Source: Mycolicibacterium sp. 018/SC-01/001 (lineage in GTDB: Bacteria > Actinomycetota > Actinomycetes > Mycobacteriales > Mycobacteriaceae). Taken from it: a stretch of DNA of 64,000 nucleotides. The notes under the pieces are model-generated. The model searched no databases, had not been told where the DNA came from, and worked only from the letters and a program-made list of their open reading frames with translations. Position 1 is the first letter of the stretch. Every line of letters starts with the position of its first letter. A program made the translations under genes and the position numbers. The stretch covers positions 496,001 to 560,000 of the forward strand of contig NZ_VKAA01000001.1 of assembly GCF_007096635.1 (NCBI RefSeq), read 5' to 3'. This document shows positions 52,793 to 62,688 of the stretch, one piece after another.

Positions 52793-55700
52793 CTACGAGA
52801 CTGCCGTTACCGCAGCGGGCGCCGTGGCGGCCGCGGGTTCGATGTTCGCGAAGTCTTCGATGGTGAGGCCCTTGGTGGAGGCGACCGGTCGCGCGCCGGG
52901 CCGGTCGTCTTTGGCCACCATGATCACGCTGTCGATGTAGGGCTGGATGGTGGTGCTGTTCTGCACGGTCGCCACGATCACCAACTGGAAACCGAACTTT
53001 CGGAACGCCGACAGGGCCTGTTGTGCGAACTGTGGGTCGGACTTGGAGAAAGCTTCATCGAGCATCAGCTGCGAGAAGACGGGGCGGTTGTCGCCGACTC
53101 GGGGGTCGGCCAAGTTGTAGCTCAGTGCCCCGGCCAAGCAGAACGCCATCAATTTCTCTTGTTCGCCACCGGAATTGGCTCCTGCGTTGCTGTAGGTGCG
53201 GATCGGTGTACCGGTGGTCGCGTCGCTTTCCTCGCAGTACAACACGAACCGGTTGCGCACATCGAGGGCGTCGCGGGTCCATTGGCGGGTTTCGGCGGAT
53301 TCGGAGGCCAGTAGGTTTCGCAGGTCGAGGATGTCCTGATACTGGTCGTGCACGGCCTTGCGATCCTGTGCGGCGACGTCAGGGATCCGCGCTGAGATGC
53401 GCCGGGCGCGCTCTTTGAGGTCGGCGACCGCGTGCAGCGTCTTGGGGTCCGCGCGCAGTGTCAGTCGGGTTCCGCGATTGAAGTCCACTGCGCCCAAACC
53501 GATGTTGACGCGTGCGATTTGGTCTTCGATCCGGTGTGCTTCGTCCTCGGCGAGTTGATAGAGCCGCAGTACCGCGGTGGGGGCTTGCTCGGTGATCAGG
53601 CGCAGCATGCGTTCGTGCGCGGTGGGCAGGTCCCTGCTGTCGATCCTTCGGCACAGTTCGACGTAGTCGTGAACCTTCTCGTCGAAGTTGTCGCCGTCGT
53701 TCGGGATGGCGTCGGGAAAGTCGCGGTCGAAGTTGGTCAGGATTCTGCTCAGGTCCCTGCGGGATCGCCCGACGCTCTCCCGCAGCCCCTGCTGTTCTTT
53801 TTCGATCTGTCGCCACAGTTCGTGGCGATAGGGCTCTGGTGCGAGAACGTCGAGGGTCAGCGGTACCTGCTGGACATAGGTTTCGATGCAGGCCCGCGAA
53901 TGCGCACCCAGTTCAGCGGGTTTGGCGTGTTCGAGCAGGCGCAGCAATGCGGTGCGGCGTTCGTCGTGGGTGTTGATCTGGTTGTCGAGGACGCCGATGC
54001 GGGCGCCGCAGTGGTTGGCCTGCTTGCGGTAGTCCTCGGCTTGGGACTCCAGTGCTTTCAGGTTCGGGTTCTGCTGCATCAGTGTGGCGAGTTGGTCTTC
54101 GAGCCGTTGGACTTCGGCGTCGGCGGCGTCGGTATCGATCAGGCGCCACTGCGCGAAGTCGTTGTAGAGCGCGCTCCAGCGACGCGCCTCGGTGTTCAGT
54201 CGGTCGCGGTCAGTGTCCTTGGCTGTCATCGCCTCGGTGGCGGCGTTCAGGGCGGCGAGGGCCTGTTGGCGTTCGGCGCGCAGGGCCGCCCGTTTTTCTT
54301 CGGGGTTGCCGCGGAAGATGTACTCGGACAGCCGTAGTTCGCGGCGGTCGTCTTTGACGGCGCGGCGTTCGTTTTCCTGGCGTAGGCCTTGGTCGGTGAC
54401 GGCTCGTCGGTGCCGGCTGAAATCCTCGGTCTTGTCGACGCGGATATAGTTACCGGCGCGGGCAATCAGGTTGTATGCGGTGGTGACGCATTCGTGTCGG
54501 GGGTCGCTGAGTTTGAGGCATTCGGCCAGCGACCCGGGATCGGGTGTGCGGGCTGGGGTGTCGGCGCTGACACGCTCGATCTGCAGCAGTCCGCCCATGT
54601 GGTGGGCGTTGACGAATTGCAGGACTCGTTGATGGAAGCGGTCTGGGACCAGCAGGCATAGTCCGGTGGACCGCAACACTTTCTCCACCGCTTTGCGCCA
54701 GCGCTCCTGCCCCGGCCGCAGGTCAAGCAGTTCGCACACGTAGGGCAGGTGCTTGGCCGCCACTCCGAGGTCGGCGATGATCATCGCTCGCATGCGGTCT
54801 TCGTCCAGCGGTACCGAGGTGGTGGCCCGCTCTGCGGCGGTGAGTTCTTCGGTCACCGCGGTAAGCCGTTCGCGCGCAGTCGATAACACGCCCGCGGCAC
54901 GGTGGTAGGCATCCCGCCCGGCGGTCAGCTCGGTGTCGATCCTGGTGATTTCGGTCTGGCTGTCGGTCCGCATGGTCTCAAAGTCCGCGGCGTTGTCCAC
55001 CTGCAGCTCGGAGTAGCCGAGTTCGTCCAGCAGGGTGTCGTAGCGCGCGCGCAGGGCATTAGTCTGTTCGGACACCTTTTTGGCGCGGGCGATATCCGTT
55101 TTGAGGGGCGCTAAGTCTTTGTCTACCTGGTTGATTCGCGCGATGAGTTCGTCGCGTTTGCCGGTGAGTTCGTCCTGCTCTGTGGTTAGGGTGTCGCGCT
55201 CGGTGCCGAGGCGGTTGATTTCATCGGTGAGGCGTTCAATTTCCGGGCGGGCACGGTCGCGGCGCTGGTGATCGACCCACGCCCGCACCATCGGCTGGTC
55301 GACGATGTCGACTGCAGCCAGCTGGGCGGACTCGCTGACGTAGGTGAGTTGTATCTGTTCGATGTCTCCCAGAGTGCTGCGCTGCCGGGTCACTACCGCC
55401 AGAGCGTTGCGGGCTTCGACCAGCGGGGTGATCTGGCCGAGTGCATCGGCCACACCGGTGAGTGATTCGGGTTCATCGAGCATGTATTCGCGGACGAATT
55501 GCTCCAGGCCGCCAACGCTTTTGAGGGATTTCGCTTTGCCGAGCAGCTGCTGGGCGGCCGCTGATCCCTGGATACCGATGATGGTGTACAGCTGGTCGAG
55601 ATAGGGGCGTTCGTGTCTGAACGGTTTCCATCCGGCGCCTTCGAAAACGGCCGACGAATAGTTGCGCGCGGCCCAGGTGTTGCACAAAGCATGAATGTGG

Positions 55701-56167
55701 GGGGCCTCGTGGATGAGAAACCAGCGGCTCGATGAGTCCGTGTCCGCGCCTGCTGCAAGCCATTTGAGGACCAGCCCAGTCACGGTGGAGCCGTCGGTGC
55801 CGCTGTAGGTGATGGCGATGGCGGACCAGGCGGAACCCTCGCCGCGCAGGTACATCTGCTTGGCGCGCTCCCCCGGGGCTTTTAGCTCCCCCCACAGTCC
55901 GCGCACGTATTTGTCCACGGTGCGCTTGCCGAGGCCGGATCCGGCGGCGGTGGTGTCGCTGGAGGCGTTGAAGTTTCGGCGGGCCGAGGACAGGAACGCC
56001 AGTGAAATGGCGTCCAGAAGGGATGATTTGCCGGTTCCGGATTGGCCGGTGATCAGTGTGCCGTGCCGGGTGAACGTCATGCTGTGGTATCCGTCGAAGA
56101 CGCCCCAGTTGATGATCTGTAGGCGGGAGAGCCAAAACTGTCTGCCTTCACCCTTATTGGTCGTCAT
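52793..56167 (-). CDS. jetC: Wadjet SMC-like ATPase JetC
   Basis: 1124 residues from the ATG at 56167 (overlaps jetB by 14 bp). Walker [14 protein letters not shown] at 41-53 near the N-terminus; long coiled coils in the middle (e.g. [21 protein letters not shown]); ABC signature NSGGEQEKL and Walker [14 protein letters not shown] near the C-terminus. This is the MukB-like motor of JetABC that extrudes DNA loops. All ATPase motifs are intact. The N-terminal [15 protein letters not shown] is the family's usual start. Confidence 0.95.
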   Translation of the reverse strand: MTTNKGEGRQFWLSRLQIINWGVFDGYHSMTFTRHGTLITGQSGTGKSSLLDAISLAFLSSARRNFNASSDTTAAGSGLGKRTVDKYVRGLWGELKAPGERAKQMYLRGEGSAWSAIAITYSGTDGSTVTGLVLKWLAAGADTDSSSRWFLIHEAPHIHALCNTWAARNYSSAVFEGAGWKPFRHERPYLDQLYTIIGIQGSAAAQQLLGKAKSLKSVGGLEQFVREYMLDEPESLTGVADALGQITPLVEARNALAVVTRQRSTLGDIEQIQLTYVSESAQLAAVDIVDQPMVRAWVDHQRRDRARPEIERLTDEINRLGTERDTLTTEQDELTGKRDELIARINQVDKDLAPLKTDIARAKKVSEQTNALRARYDTLLDELGYSELQVDNAADFETMRTDSQTEITRIDTELTAGRDAYHRAAGVLSTARERLTAVTEELTAAERATTSVPLDEDRMRAMIIADLGVAAKHLPYVCELLDLRPGQERWRKAVEKVLRSTGLCLLVPDRFHQRVLQFVNAHHMGGLLQIERVSADTPARTPDPGSLAECLKLSDPRHECVTTAYNLIARAGNYIRVDKTEDFSRHRRAVTDQGLRQENERRAVKDDRRELRLSEYIFRGNPEEKRAALRAERQQALAALNAATEAMTAKDTDRDRLNTEARRWSALYNDFAQWRLIDTDAADAEVQRLEDQLATLMQQNPNLKALESQAEDYRKQANHCGARIGVLDNQINTHDERRTALLRLLEHAKPAELGAHSRACIETYVQQVPLTLDVLAPEPYRHELWRQIEKEQQGLRESVGRSRRDLSRILTNFDRDFPDAIPNDGDNFDEKVHDYVELCRRIDSRDLPTAHERMLRLITEQAPTAVLRLYQLAEDEAHRIEDQIARVNIGLGAVDFNRGTRLTLRADPKTLHAVADLKERARRISARIPDVAAQDRKAVHDQYQDILDLRNLLASESAETRQWTRDALDVRNRFVLYCEESDATTGTPIRTYSNAGANSGGEQEKLMAFCLAGALSYNLADPRVGDNRPVFSQLMLDEAFSKSDPQFAQQALSAFRKFGFQLVIVATVQNSTTIQPYIDSVIMVAKDDRPGARPVASTKGLTIEDFANIEPAAATAPAAVTAVS

Positions 56168-56897
56168 CGCTGTCCTCGGAGTCCTGCTCGGCGTCGAGCG
56201 TGGGCGCCTCGTCGACATCGCCGTCGGTGTCGGTGTCGTCGTGCAGCAGCTGTTCGTAGGCGCGCTGTAGCGCTTCGATCATTTGGGCGGACATGATTGC
56301 CAGGACGATGGGGCTGATGATGTAGCTGTGTTCGTCGCCGCGGCTGGGTATCAGCATGTCTGCTTTGACTAGGCGTCTGATCGCTTCGTCGATGCGGGTG
56401 CCCATCATGGCGTGGTCCCGGTCCACGCTGTGGCTGACATTGGCGAACAGTTCGTGGATGTCGTCACGGCTGATCAAGACGTGCTCGTCGTGTGAGGTGC
56501 GGGCGATCTTGGCCAGGTGCAGCGTGATGATCGAGGCGTAGGTGCCCAGTGGCTTGCGGTGGAGCACCTTGCGGCTGTAGGGGGCGGGGTTGTCCATCAA
56601 TACTGGTTCTAGGTATGCCACTTCCAGGTCCTCCACGATCCGCAGCCGCAGGTCCAATTCGGAGACTCGTGAGGCGATGACCTTGCGGTGCTCCATCATC
56701 CACGCCCATGGTTCGCGGTTGGCTTCCTTGGTCAGGTACCGGCGCGTGAACAGGTTCTGCAGCGCCCAGCATGCTTTGTCGGGCAACTCGCTGGTGTCCT
56801 CGTCGAATCGCGGCGCCCGCATCCCGGGTGTCGCCGCCGGCGCGGTGAGGTCGACCTCCGGCAGGTCGTCGAAGCCGAAGCCGTCCATGAGGGTCAT
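56154..56897 (-). CDS. jetB: Wadjet subunit JetB (DUF4194, MukE-like)
   Basis: 247 residues. DUF4194 pattern with [23 protein letters not shown] and [39 protein letters not shown], a tandem winged-helix kleisin-binding subunit equivalent to MukE. A ~30-residue acidic tail ([13 protein letters not shown] ... DSEDSDDDQ) is longer than usual. It overlaps jetA by 4 bp (ATGA) and jetC by 14 bp, consistent with stoichiometric co-translation. Confidence 0.92.
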   Translation of the reverse strand: MTLMDGFGFDDLPEVDLTAPAATPGMRAPRFDEDTSELPDKACWALQNLFTRRYLTKEANREPWAWMMEHRKVIASRVSELDLRLRIVEDLEVAYLEPVLMDNPAPYSRKVLHRKPLGTYASIITLHLAKIARTSHDEHVLISRDDIHELFANVSHSVDRDHAMMGTRIDEAIRRLVKADMLIPSRGDEHSYIISPIVLAIMSAQMIEALQRAYEQLLHDDTDTDGDVDEAPTLDAEQDSEDSDDDQ

Positions 56898-58339
56898 GGT
56901 TCGACATCTTCAGGCGCCGCAACAGGTTCGGTGAACATCAGCGCCGGCACCGACACCGCCCGGTCGCGGCCGTCGATCGACTTGAATCGCACCCGGACCC
57001 CGGGAGCGTCCTCGCTGCGGTCCTGTTTTCGGGCCATCGCCCAAAGCACGACAACATCACCGAGGTAGGGGGTATCGACCATCCCTATCATCTCCGCAAG
57101 CGTTACCGGGGCGACAGCCACTGCGGCGTTCACCAGGCGCGCCAGCTCCGCCATATCCACCCGGGTCGCCAGCGCCGCGAACTGGCTCACATCCACCACC
57201 GACGGGGCTTCTGCCGCCGCCTTCGGCGGCCGCAAGTCTTTGATGTCGAACGTTGAGGCCCCGATCGAGGACACCGCCGACCAGCCCACGGGCAGCTGCA
57301 CCGCGATCGGCGAGTCCACCACCGATTTTCGCAGCAGGGCATGCCCACTCAGAATGGCCTCGTTGAGTTGGCGCGCGACACCGCGCGCCTGCTCTGCGGT
57401 ACCGGCAGCGAAGAATCGCTTGATCCGCAGGGCGCACCGCTGCTCGATACGCGATACTTCGGCGATCTGCGCCGAGACCAGCCGGAAAAAGTCCGTCATC
57501 ACCTGGCGCAGGCCGCTGTCAAGATCGGGGAGTTGGTCGACCACCACGGCGATGTCCCCGCGCAACCGGGCCCGCTTGTCGGGGTCCTGGACCAGCCGGG
57601 TGAACTCGGCGTAGGAGGCTTTCTCCCGGGAGCCGAACAGTTCCCCGTACCCGGTGAACAACTGGTGGCTTTGCTCGCGGAAGCCCGTATCCGAATCGTC
57701 GGTGTCGATCAGCCCGGTGGTGATCTCGTTCTGCCGGCTGCCATAGCGGACGATGTCGGAGATCACCTGCTCCATCTGGAAGGCGATCACCCTGGCCTCG
57801 TCCTCAAGGTTGACCAGATCGGGTTCTGGGCGGCGGCCATCAGCCAGCTCGTCAAGCTGCTCATACAGGTGCGCTATCTGCGCCTCGATCTCGTCCTTGA
57901 TTCGTTGCGGGTCGTTATCGAGTTGTCCCGCTACACGTTTGAGCCCGGCTTCGATGGCCATGATCGATCCGCCAGTGGCCACGGTGTCCTCCCGGCGCAG
58001 CCGGCGAAGGAAGGCCAGTGCACTGCGCGCGTCCTCGGTCAGCGAGCACACGTTCTGCGCGTCGGTGCCGGCTCCGTCGGACACTCGGTTGAGCCAGCCG
58101 TCGCTGGCCCAACTCTTGATCAAGACCAGTGGTGGAGTATCGCCGAGCCCGACGCCGGCCATGTCCTGCCCGAGGCGGGCGACCAGTTCTGACTCAACAA
58201 CCTTGATGCTGTGGTCGAGGTGGCGTTCCATCAGCGTGATGTACGGCGCCAGGTTCTTCGCCGCCAGCAGTCGCACAGCACGCGATCTCTGCAGTGCGTC
58301 GTTCTGAACAAACAGTTCCTGCAGTGTCGAAGTCACCAT
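56894..58339 (-). CDS. jetA: Wadjet subunit JetA (DUF3375, MukF-like kleisin)
   Basis: 481 residues. N-terminal [29 protein letters not shown] and a later [24 protein letters not shown] are DUF3375 hallmarks; the middle is helical and the C-terminus ([28 protein letters not shown]) forms a winged helix that contacts JetC. JetA is the kleisin of the type I Wadjet complex. First gene of the jet operon; AGAGGGGGCC precedes the start. The frameshifted remnant at 58640 separates it from gajB. Confidence 0.92.
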   Translation of the reverse strand: MVTSTLQELFVQNDALQRSRAVRLLAAKNLAPYITLMERHLDHSIKVVESELVARLGQDMAGVGLGDTPPLVLIKSWASDGWLNRVSDGAGTDAQNVCSLTEDARSALAFLRRLRREDTVATGGSIMAIEAGLKRVAGQLDNDPQRIKDEIEAQIAHLYEQLDELADGRRPEPDLVNLEDEARVIAFQMEQVISDIVRYGSRQNEITTGLIDTDDSDTGFREQSHQLFTGYGELFGSREKASYAEFTRLVQDPDKRARLRGDIAVVVDQLPDLDSGLRQVMTDFFRLVSAQIAEVSRIEQRCALRIKRFFAAGTAEQARGVARQLNEAILSGHALLRKSVVDSPIAVQLPVGWSAVSSIGASTFDIKDLRPPKAAAEAPSVVDVSQFAALATRVDMAELARLVNAAVAVAPVTLAEMIGMVDTPYLGDVVVLWAMARKQDRSEDAPGVRVRFKSIDGRDRAVSVPALMFTEPVAAPEDVEP

Positions 58340-58838
58340 CTGGCCCCCTCTTCAGCCAACCCCTGCTCAACATCATGGTGGCGAGGTCTGACAAAAACGC
58401 GCCATCGCGATAAATCAGTCCCCTGTCCGCCAGAATGGCCGCAGATTTCACATCGCAGCAGAGCTGTCGATCTCTTCGGCCAGTCTTGCTGCATTCGACG
58501 GCCGGCAGTCGCGCGGCATCTGCATTGCGGTCGCGCGTGAGGCGGTCTTCACGGTGCGCACATAGGCCACCACAGCACCGTAGAGTCCCAGGTTTAGTGT
58601 GCAAATTCCGACCTGACGCCGAACAAACCCCGAGTTCAACGCCCCACACAGAGCGGCAACGCCGCAAAATGTCCTAAGTCGGGTGTCACCGCCGGCGCCC
58701 TCGCGGCCGATGAACACCTCACGCAGCATCGACAGAGCGACTCGTTGGGCTGCTCGCGGATGCCCTGGGCGTATAACGACAGAAGGTCGGCCCAATGCGG
58801 GTAGCGGACGGGCACGTTCTCCGCACCAGACTGAAAAT
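58340..58838. other. Gap between Wadjet and Gabija operons
   Basis: 499 bp with no intact gene. The right half is the remnant described at 58640-58835; the left half (58340-58640) shows no recognisable feature but must hold the jetA promoter. Confidence 0.45.
58640..58835 (-). pseudogene. Frameshifted remnant of an unidentified protein
   Basis: Two minus-strand pieces join across a frameshift near 58735: FQSGAENVPVRYPHWADLLS / LYAQGIREQPNESL, then LSMLREVFIGREGAGGDTRL. Codon use and composition look like real protein, but I cannot name the family and no intact relative is present in the window. It begins right after the gajB stop, so it may be the end of a lost gene of the island. Confidence 0.4.
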
Positions 58839-60611
58839 CTATTCGTCAGTAAGCAAGCCGATTTCGTATAGGAACATGCTGGGGCCGGCTTGCTTTATTG
58901 TTCCGGTCGACCATTCGACAAAGCCGGAGTAGTAAATGTGGACTTCGTCTCGGGCTCGGGTGAGCGATACGTAGAACTTTCTGCGGTCCTCGGCTAGTTC
59001 TTCTGGATTGGTCAGCGATTTGAAGAACGGCATGCGACCTTGGTCGAGACCAAGGAGGATGACGATGTCGAACTCCAGGCCCTTGCTGGAGGTCATCGTG
59101 GTGACCTCTACGCGGTCGGTCTGTAGTGCTCGGTCCGCGAGATCCTCAACCGATAAGTCGGCAAGGCGTCCATCGGTCAATGCGGTGGTCATCGCAGTGA
59201 TGTTCAGCGCGTCGTCTGCGCGCGCCGTGCGTCGTAGCGCGACGTCCAGCCCTGCGGCGAGCAGGTCGGCCAAGAAGGCCCGGGCGGGCTCGGTGCCCCG
59301 CGCACCCCAACTTAGGAGCAAGGCGGTCAGGTCGGCGTCGCGTTCGCGGCGCCATCCGTGTCCATGCAGTGAGCGCCATTGCCGCAGAAGGGCTCCCAGA
59401 CGGTATCCGCTGCGCTCGCGGCCGCGGCAGGCCCAGGCTGCACAGCCTTCGACGAGGGCGGTCGCCGCGGTCGTCCGGTAGTCACTGGTGTTGCGGAAGA
59501 AGGCGGGTATGCCGCGATCGCGCAGGATGTCGGTGACGGTTTCGCACTGGTCGTTGGCGGGGCAGATGACGGCGATGTCATGCAGTGGGATGCCGCGTTG
59601 TTGATCTTCAGCGATCCGTTGGACGGTAGCGGCGCATTGTTCGGCGAAACCGCCGGGGCAGTATCGCTCGGTGACGGCTCCGCCGGCTCGGTCGGCGATG
59701 ACCTCGGCTTTGCCGTGTTTGACGAACTGTGCGATGCGGATGATCTCTTGGCCGCAGCGATAGTTGCGTTGCAGGTGCACAGGGTTGACATCGGGTCTAG
59801 CTGCCAGTTCGGTGAGCAGTTCGGGCCGGGTGCCGGTGAATGCCAAGATCGCTTGGTCGGGATCGCCGACGGCGAAGAGCTCTGAACCGGTGATGTAGTC
59901 GAAGCACAGCGCTTTGACTAGCCTGTCCAGTCCGGGGGCGAGGTCTTGGTATTCATCGATGTAGATGTGAGGATGGCGGGCGTTGAGTACCCGGCGGATC
60001 TGCTGATGGCGCTCGACCATATGGACGCCGATCTCGATGAGTTCATCGAAGTCGATCAGTCCGCGCCCATGCAGGTCGGCGAGATATCGCCGAGCCACGT
60101 CCCGGATCTGGTCCCCTGATCGTGCCCACTCTTCAGCCGTCGAAAATCGTCGCCGGTGATAGTTCACCGTTGAGGGGACATTGCGGCGATCCCAGCGGTC
60201 GATTCTGGCGCCGTCCATGGCGATCTGGAAGGCTCGCGTTTGGTCGGCGGCGCCGGCGATCGAGACGTGAGCGAGTTCGGGTCGGCCGACGAGCGCCGCG
60301 AAGGGGATCACGACACGTGTCAACACGAAGCTGTGAACGGTTCCGATGAACAGCGCGGGACGAGACGGCACTCCCAGTGCGGCGATGCGGTCGCGCAGTT
60401 CGTCGGCGGCCGGGTTGGTCAGTGTCACGCAGGCCGCGCCGTGCGGTTCGGGAATCTTGTTGACCAGGTCGCAGGCGATCCGGGTGGCCAACAACTTGGT
60501 CTTGCCGCTCCCGGGTGGGGCCAACACGATGCAGTGTCCTTCGGTGCCCAGCGCGGCCCACTGGTCGGGGTTGGTGGCCAGTTCGCGCACCGAGGCGCTC
60601 AGCGCCGTCAC
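58839..60611 (-). CDS. gajB: Gabija helicase GajB (UvrD/Rep-like, SF1A)
   Basis: 590 residues from the GTG at 60611, overlapping gajA by 4 bp. Helicase motifs: Q/I APPGSGKTKLL, II IYIDEYQDLAP, III FAVGDPDQAILAFTGT, IV RNYRCGQEII, V EVTTMTSSKGLEFDIVILLG, VI RRKFYVSLTRARDEVH. GajB acts with the GajA endonuclease in phage defence, sensing DNA ends or nucleotide depletion. It is longer than the ~490-residue B. cereus protein. The open frame continues upstream inside gajA but is not needed. Confidence 0.9.
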   Translation of the reverse strand: MTALSASVRELATNPDQWAALGTEGHCIVLAPPGSGKTKLLATRIACDLVNKIPEPHGAACVTLTNPAADELRDRIAALGVPSRPALFIGTVHSFVLTRVVIPFAALVGRPELAHVSIAGAADQTRAFQIAMDGARIDRWDRRNVPSTVNYHRRRFSTAEEWARSGDQIRDVARRYLADLHGRGLIDFDELIEIGVHMVERHQQIRRVLNARHPHIYIDEYQDLAPGLDRLVKALCFDYITGSELFAVGDPDQAILAFTGTRPELLTELAARPDVNPVHLQRNYRCGQEIIRIAQFVKHGKAEVIADRAGGAVTERYCPGGFAEQCAATVQRIAEDQQRGIPLHDIAVICPANDQCETVTDILRDRGIPAFFRNTSDYRTTAATALVEGCAAWACRGRERSGYRLGALLRQWRSLHGHGWRRERDADLTALLLSWGARGTEPARAFLADLLAAGLDVALRRTARADDALNITAMTTALTDGRLADLSVEDLADRALQTDRVEVTTMTSSKGLEFDIVILLGLDQGRMPFFKSLTNPEELAEDRRKFYVSLTRARDEVHIYYSGFVEWSTGTIKQAGPSMFLYEIGLLTDE

Positions 60612-62332
60612 GACGGCGTCGCCAGGTAGGCGAGCGCGTCGGCCACGTACTGCGGGGGTTGGACTGCGGTGAGCGCCAGGCGTTGGGCGTAGCGGCCCTT
60701 GCCGCCGGCGTTCTTGATCATCGCGATGAACGAGGCGTAGTCCGGTGCTTGCTGCGCCCACGCCTCGATCACCGAACGCGACCGGGCTGCGCACAGGTCA
60801 CTCAAGGTGTCGTAGCAGGTTTGTCGGTTGTCGCTGCCCTCGGCATCGAGCATGTCGTACTCGAATGTGGTTGTGCCGACGAAGATGCCGTGATCGGCAG
60901 GAGACCCCTCGACACCGAGTTGAGCGAGTATCGCCTGGGCGCGCGCCTGGCCAGGCTCGGCGTCCTTCGTGGTGTCGCCGTCGGTGATCACCGCCCAACG
61001 TATGCCTAGGGCCTGGCAAAACGATACGTAGGACGAGAAGTGTGTGCCGTGAATAGCGCACACCGAGATGCCCAGTTTGTCGAGATCCAATGACATCGCG
61101 CGGGCCATGGCGGGCACGAGGACCTCCTCGCCGAAACCTTCGACCAGCAGCACCGAGCGGGCGAACACCAGTTCTGCGCGCGTGGCGTCCAGGTAGCGGC
61201 CCATGTCGGCCCACTCGGGGTCGGTCAGCTCCGCATCACGGGCTGCTTTGGCTGTGGTGGCACCGTCGGCGGTGCGCAGTACCACTAGGCTGCGTGGGTC
61301 GGCGACGCTGGCGATGTGGGGCGACTGGGTTGTGACAGCGACGGTGTGGGATTGGTCTGCGCTGGCGAGCAGGCGTCGGAACACCAGCCTCTGCAGGTGC
61401 GGATGCAGGTGGGCTTCCGGTTCTTCGATGGCGATGATGATGTGGGCGATGTCCGATTCGCTCAATCGGTGTTCGAGCCCGAGTTCCAGCAGTGCCAGGT
61501 AGAGAACGTTGAGTGTGCCGACGCTGGCGGTGGCCAATGCGCGGTGAGCGTCACCTTCGACGAATAGGCGCATGTTGCGGATGATCCGTAGTGGATCATC
61601 CGGCGTGGCAGCCAGTTCGGTGTCCATCGCCTGCGCCTGCCCGACCATGTCCAGTAGCCGCGCTGAGATTGATTGGCCGAGTTGGGTGATAGGCGGCAGG
61701 GCGTTGATCTTGGCGTTCGCCGACTTCATCGCGCCACGAACGGCGCCGAGGTCCTCTTCTCCGAGCGCGCGGGAGGCTGCTTTGAGCAGATTCCGCAGCG
61801 GGGAACGGCGCCAGCTGCGGATGTCAGCTTCGACGTCTCGCAGCGCGCCGAGCGTTTCGAGGTGGACGTAGCGCCGCAACGCTGAGGAGATGATCAACTC
61901 CTCGTTGGTGCCACCGAACACACGGCCCTCATATCGAAGTGTGTCCGGTACCTCGTCGCCGGTGTCGACTGGGCCGAAGCGGTAGGTCAGCCTCGCACGA
62001 AGTGGATCCTCGGTGAGCAACGCGTCGGCCAATGCGGCCACCAGTCGCGAGTCGTTCTCGAAATCCTCTAGTTCGACGGCGATATCGATGATCTCGCCGG
62101 CGGTCATCGGGTCCCAGTCCTCTGTGCCGTCGGACAGCCCGTCCCAGAAGTCTTCGGGTCCGAGCTGACGGTCGGCGTAGGCCAAGTTGGTGTCGAGCAC
62201 CAGTCGCAGGGCGTAGATGAGGTTGGTCTTGCCGGCTCTGTTCTCTCCGACGATGACTGCGCCTGGCTGCAGGCGGATGTCGACGTCGGCGAGGTTGCGG
62301 AAGTTGCGGACTGTTATGCGGGTTACGCGCAT
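60608..62332 (-). CDS. gajA: Gabija endonuclease GajA (OLD family ATPase-Toprim)
   Basis: 574 residues, typical of GajA. ATPase part: VRNFRNLADVDIRLQ, Walker A GENRAGKTNLIYAL (~32-45), Walker B IIIAIEEPEAHLHP and HTVAVTTQSPH. The Toprim nuclease domain from ~370 has VLLVEGFGEEVLVPAMA and WAVITDGDTTKD, giving the required Glu and DxD acids. It is a sequence-specific nicking enzyme inhibited by nucleotides. Paired and overlapping with the UvrD-type gene, which separates it from a stand-alone OLD nuclease. Confidence 0.92.
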   Translation of the reverse strand: MRVTRITVRNFRNLADVDIRLQPGAVIVGENRAGKTNLIYALRLVLDTNLAYADRQLGPEDFWDGLSDGTEDWDPMTAGEIIDIAVELEDFENDSRLVAALADALLTEDPLRARLTYRFGPVDTGDEVPDTLRYEGRVFGGTNEELIISSALRRYVHLETLGALRDVEADIRSWRRSPLRNLLKAASRALGEEDLGAVRGAMKSANAKINALPPITQLGQSISARLLDMVGQAQAMDTELAATPDDPLRIIRNMRLFVEGDAHRALATASVGTLNVLYLALLELGLEHRLSESDIAHIIIAIEEPEAHLHPHLQRLVFRRLLASADQSHTVAVTTQSPHIASVADPRSLVVLRTADGATTAKAARDAELTDPEWADMGRYLDATRAELVFARSVLLVEGFGEEVLVPAMARAMSLDLDKLGISVCAIHGTHFSSYVSFCQALGIRWAVITDGDTTKDAEPGQARAQAILAQLGVEGSPADHGIFVGTTTFEYDMLDAEGSDNRQTCYDTLSDLCAARSRSVIEAWAQQAPDYASFIAMIKNAGGKGRYAQRLALTAVQPPQYVADALAYLATPS

Positions 62333-62424
62333 CGCGCTGTCACCGGTCTCACGGGTGAAGATCCGTTGGCATGCGTGTTCAGTCGAACGGGGCCTGACGT
62401 GCGGTCGCCGTTGACCTTCGCCAT
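62323..62424 (-). CDS. 33-codon ORF overlapping the gajA start
   Basis: ATG at 62424 with GAAGGGAG 4-8 bp upstream, reading MAKVNGDRTSGPVRLNTHA and a stop at 62323-62325, inside the gajA start region (10-bp overlap). gajA itself has no clear Shine-Dalgarno, so ribosomes ending this ORF could restart on gajA. It may be a leader peptide or a chance ORF. Confidence 0.4.
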   Translation of the reverse strand: MAKVNGDRTSGPVRLNTHANGSSPVRPVTARCA

Positions 62425-62688
62425 ACTGCTCCCTTCGGGTTTGCTGTCCTGGCGGCTAGCGTAGGCCAGCTGCCACTGACGAATCGGCGAATGCGGATCG
62501 ACACGCGAATCGTGCCCGATGGTGATCGGTGAGCCGGGCTCACGTCGAGTCCTGACAATTGGATCATTCCGCAAGCCGATTGAGCCGTGGGGCGATTCCA
62601 ATTTTTCTCACTCTCGGTGACCAATTGGTCATTCGGTGGTCATTTCAGATGGGATTTGGTCATGAGATATGAGAAGTCACAGCCGCTG
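62333..62688. other. Gap between dnaB and the Gabija operon
   Basis: 356 bp. Contains the 33-codon ORF (62323-62424) and the GGTCA box cluster at 62618-62662. No clear rho-independent terminator for dnaB was seen. Low-complexity AATTTTTC occurs at 62600. Confidence 0.4.
62618..62662. promoter_or_regulatory. TGACCAATTGGTCA palindrome plus two GGTCA boxes
   Basis: A perfect 14-bp palindrome (62618-62631) is followed by TGGTCA at 62637-62642 and TTGGTCA at 62656-62662, in the same orientation and with about 11 and 31 bp phasing. It lies between the dnaB stop and the Gabija operon. It could be the operator/promoter of the defence island. No known regulator is adjacent. Confidence 0.4.

Noticed and set aside
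52793..56167. Stand-alone SbcC/MukB or DNA repair ATPase
   Set aside because: The overlapping DUF3375, DUF4194 and DUF2220 neighbours identify it as JetC of a Wadjet system.
60608..62332. RecF-like recombination protein
   Set aside because: The C-terminal Toprim domain and the coupled UvrD-type helicase indicate GajA, not RecF.
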